Under the pieces are notes generated by a model. The model was given only the letters and a program-made list of their open reading frames with translations. It had not been told where the DNA came from and searched no databases. DNA of 64,000 nucleotides, from contig CM041197.1 in the NCBI GenBank assembly GCA_023078555.1, positions 5,911,810-5,975,809 of the forward strand, given 5' to 3'. Origin of the DNA: Ulva prolifera (Eukaryota; Chlorophyta; Ulvophyceae; Ulvales; Ulvaceae). The stretch's first letter is position 1. Each line of letters begins with the position of its first letter. A program made the translations under genes and the position numbers. Below, in pieces: positions 62,886 through 64,000 of this stretch.

Positions 62886-64000
62886 TCAATCGAGAAAAGA
62901 TTTTTCAGACGTCGAAGTTAAGTGATTTACTACATCACACTCTACACATGACATAGGTGTGTGTGACCTTTGCGCACGGCCGTTAAGAGCAACATGCTTC
63001 CCTGTCACCTTGAAGTTGAAAAGTTCACAGGTGCTGAATATGTAATGTATTGGCTCATCGAGAAACGATTTTTCAGACGTCGAAGTTAAGTGATTTACTA
63101 CATCACACTCTACACATGACATAGGTGTGTGTGACCTTTGTTCACGTCCGTTAAGAGCAACATGCTTCCCTGTCACCTTGAAGTTGAAAAGTTCACAGGT
63201 GCTGAATATGTAATGTATTGGCTCATCGAGAAATAATTTTTCAGACGTCGAAGTTGAGTGCTTCACTACACCACACTATTCACATGACATAGGTGTGTGT
63301 GACCTTTGCGCACGTCCGTTAAGAGCAACATGCTTCCCTGTCACCTAGTAGTTGAAAAGTTCACAGGCGCTGTATATGGCATGCATTTACACAGCGAGAA
63401 GAGAATTCGACACATTGGATCAGAGCGCTACTCTAAAAAACACTTATCACAAGACATAGGTGTGTGTGACCTTTGCGCACGTCCGTTAAGAGCAACATGC
63501 TTCCCTGTCACCTTGAAGTTAAAAAGTTCACAGGTGCTGAATATGTAATGTATTGGCTCATCGAGAAAAGATTTTCCACACGTCGAAGTTGAGTGCTTTA
63601 CTACAACACACTCTTCACATGACATAGGTGTGTGTGACCTTTGCGCACGTCCGTTAAGAGCAACATGCTTCCCTGTCACCTTGAAGTTGAAAAGTTCACA
63701 GGTGCTGAATATGTAATGTATTGGCTCAATCGAGAAAAGATTTTTCAGACGTCGAAGTTAAGTGATTTACTACATCACACTCTACACATGACATAGGTGT
63801 GTGTGACCTTTGCGCACGGCCGTTAAGAGCAACATGCTTCCCTGTCACCTTGAAGTTGAAAAGTTCACAGGTGCTGAATATGTAATGTATTGGCTCATCG
63901 AGAAACGATTTTTCAGACGTCGAAGTTAAGTGATTTACTACATCACACTCTACACATGACATAGGTGTGTGTGACCTTTGTTCACGTCCGTTAAGAGCAA
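62886..64000. repeat. 840-bp pentameric higher-order repeat, running off the window
   Basis: The unit 62886-63725 repeats from 63726 to the end. The preceding divergent units near 62500 and 63306 fit the same 840-bp offset. Confidence 0.75.

Larger units (their letters stand above)
46568..64000. repeat. 168-bp satellite array, right block
   Basis: About 104 further head-to-tail monomers in the same orientation and phase as the left block, running off the window end. Its first 2.4 kb uses the same subtypes as 23.7-35.4 kb. Further right it is dominated by monomers with GATGTTTCAGACG and GATTTACTACATC. It has variants not seen in the left block, such as CTTGAAGATGAAAAG (from about 49050) and ACATAGCTGTGTG (49839, 51857, 62283). 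Open frames repeat the same 56-residue peptide and are not called as genes. Confidence 0.97.

Noticed and set aside
1-64000. tRNA, rRNA or telomeric repeats
   Set aside because: No cloverleaf with conserved A and B boxes, no rRNA core segments and no short G-rich telomere-like tandem repeats were seen by eye in either the satellite or the element.

Overview
The window is eukaryotic and almost entirely repetitive. It has three parts: a 168-bp tandem satellite (1-35368), an 11.2-kb non-satellite block (35369-46567), and the same satellite again (46568-64000). Nothing looks prokaryotic: there are no operons, ribosome binding sites or recognisable bacterial genes. The species cannot be named from this sequence. 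The roughly 168-bp unit, close to nucleosome repeat length, and the multi-level higher-order structure are typical of centromeric, pericentromeric or subtelomeric heterochromatin.

Satellite. About 210 monomers lie left of the block and about 104 right of it, all head to tail. The unit is 168 bp, with 167- and 169-bp subtypes. Several subtypes can be told apart by diagnostic bases and are arranged in higher-order repeats (HORs): a 336-bp dimer near the left edge, 503-bp trimers, 673-bp tetramers, blocks of 840, 1344-1346, 1683, 1849 and 2018 bp, and a roughly 7-kb stretch copied 12-13.6 kb away. Because 168 is 56 codons, long open frames run through the array, especially on the minus strand. 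They are treated here as by-products of the repeat.

Insertion. The central block reads as one transposon insertion. Its ends are 20-bp terminal inverted repeats beginning CACTAG (19 of 20 match), flanked by a direct duplication TATTG. Removing the block and one TATTG restores an unbroken monomer, and an uninterrupted paralogue of the site lies exactly 2018 bp upstream. Short subterminal motifs lie inside the ends. The terminus is like CACTA/EnSpm elements, but the 5-bp duplication is longer than usual for that group, and no transposase was recognised. The superfamily is therefore provisional and the element is probably non-autonomous or decayed.

Inside the element. A 92-bp minisatellite of about 52 units fills 37506-42300. 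The remaining 6.4 kb has short open frames near chance length, one plausible small spliced reading at 36.2-36.8 kb, a strong hairpin (35711-35757), a 60-bp near-perfect palindrome (44658-44717), a perfect 21-bp inverted pair (43966-43986 and 44627-44647), and a palindrome-plus-motif module present once in each flank. No known protein family, tRNA, rRNA or CRISPR array was recognised anywhere.
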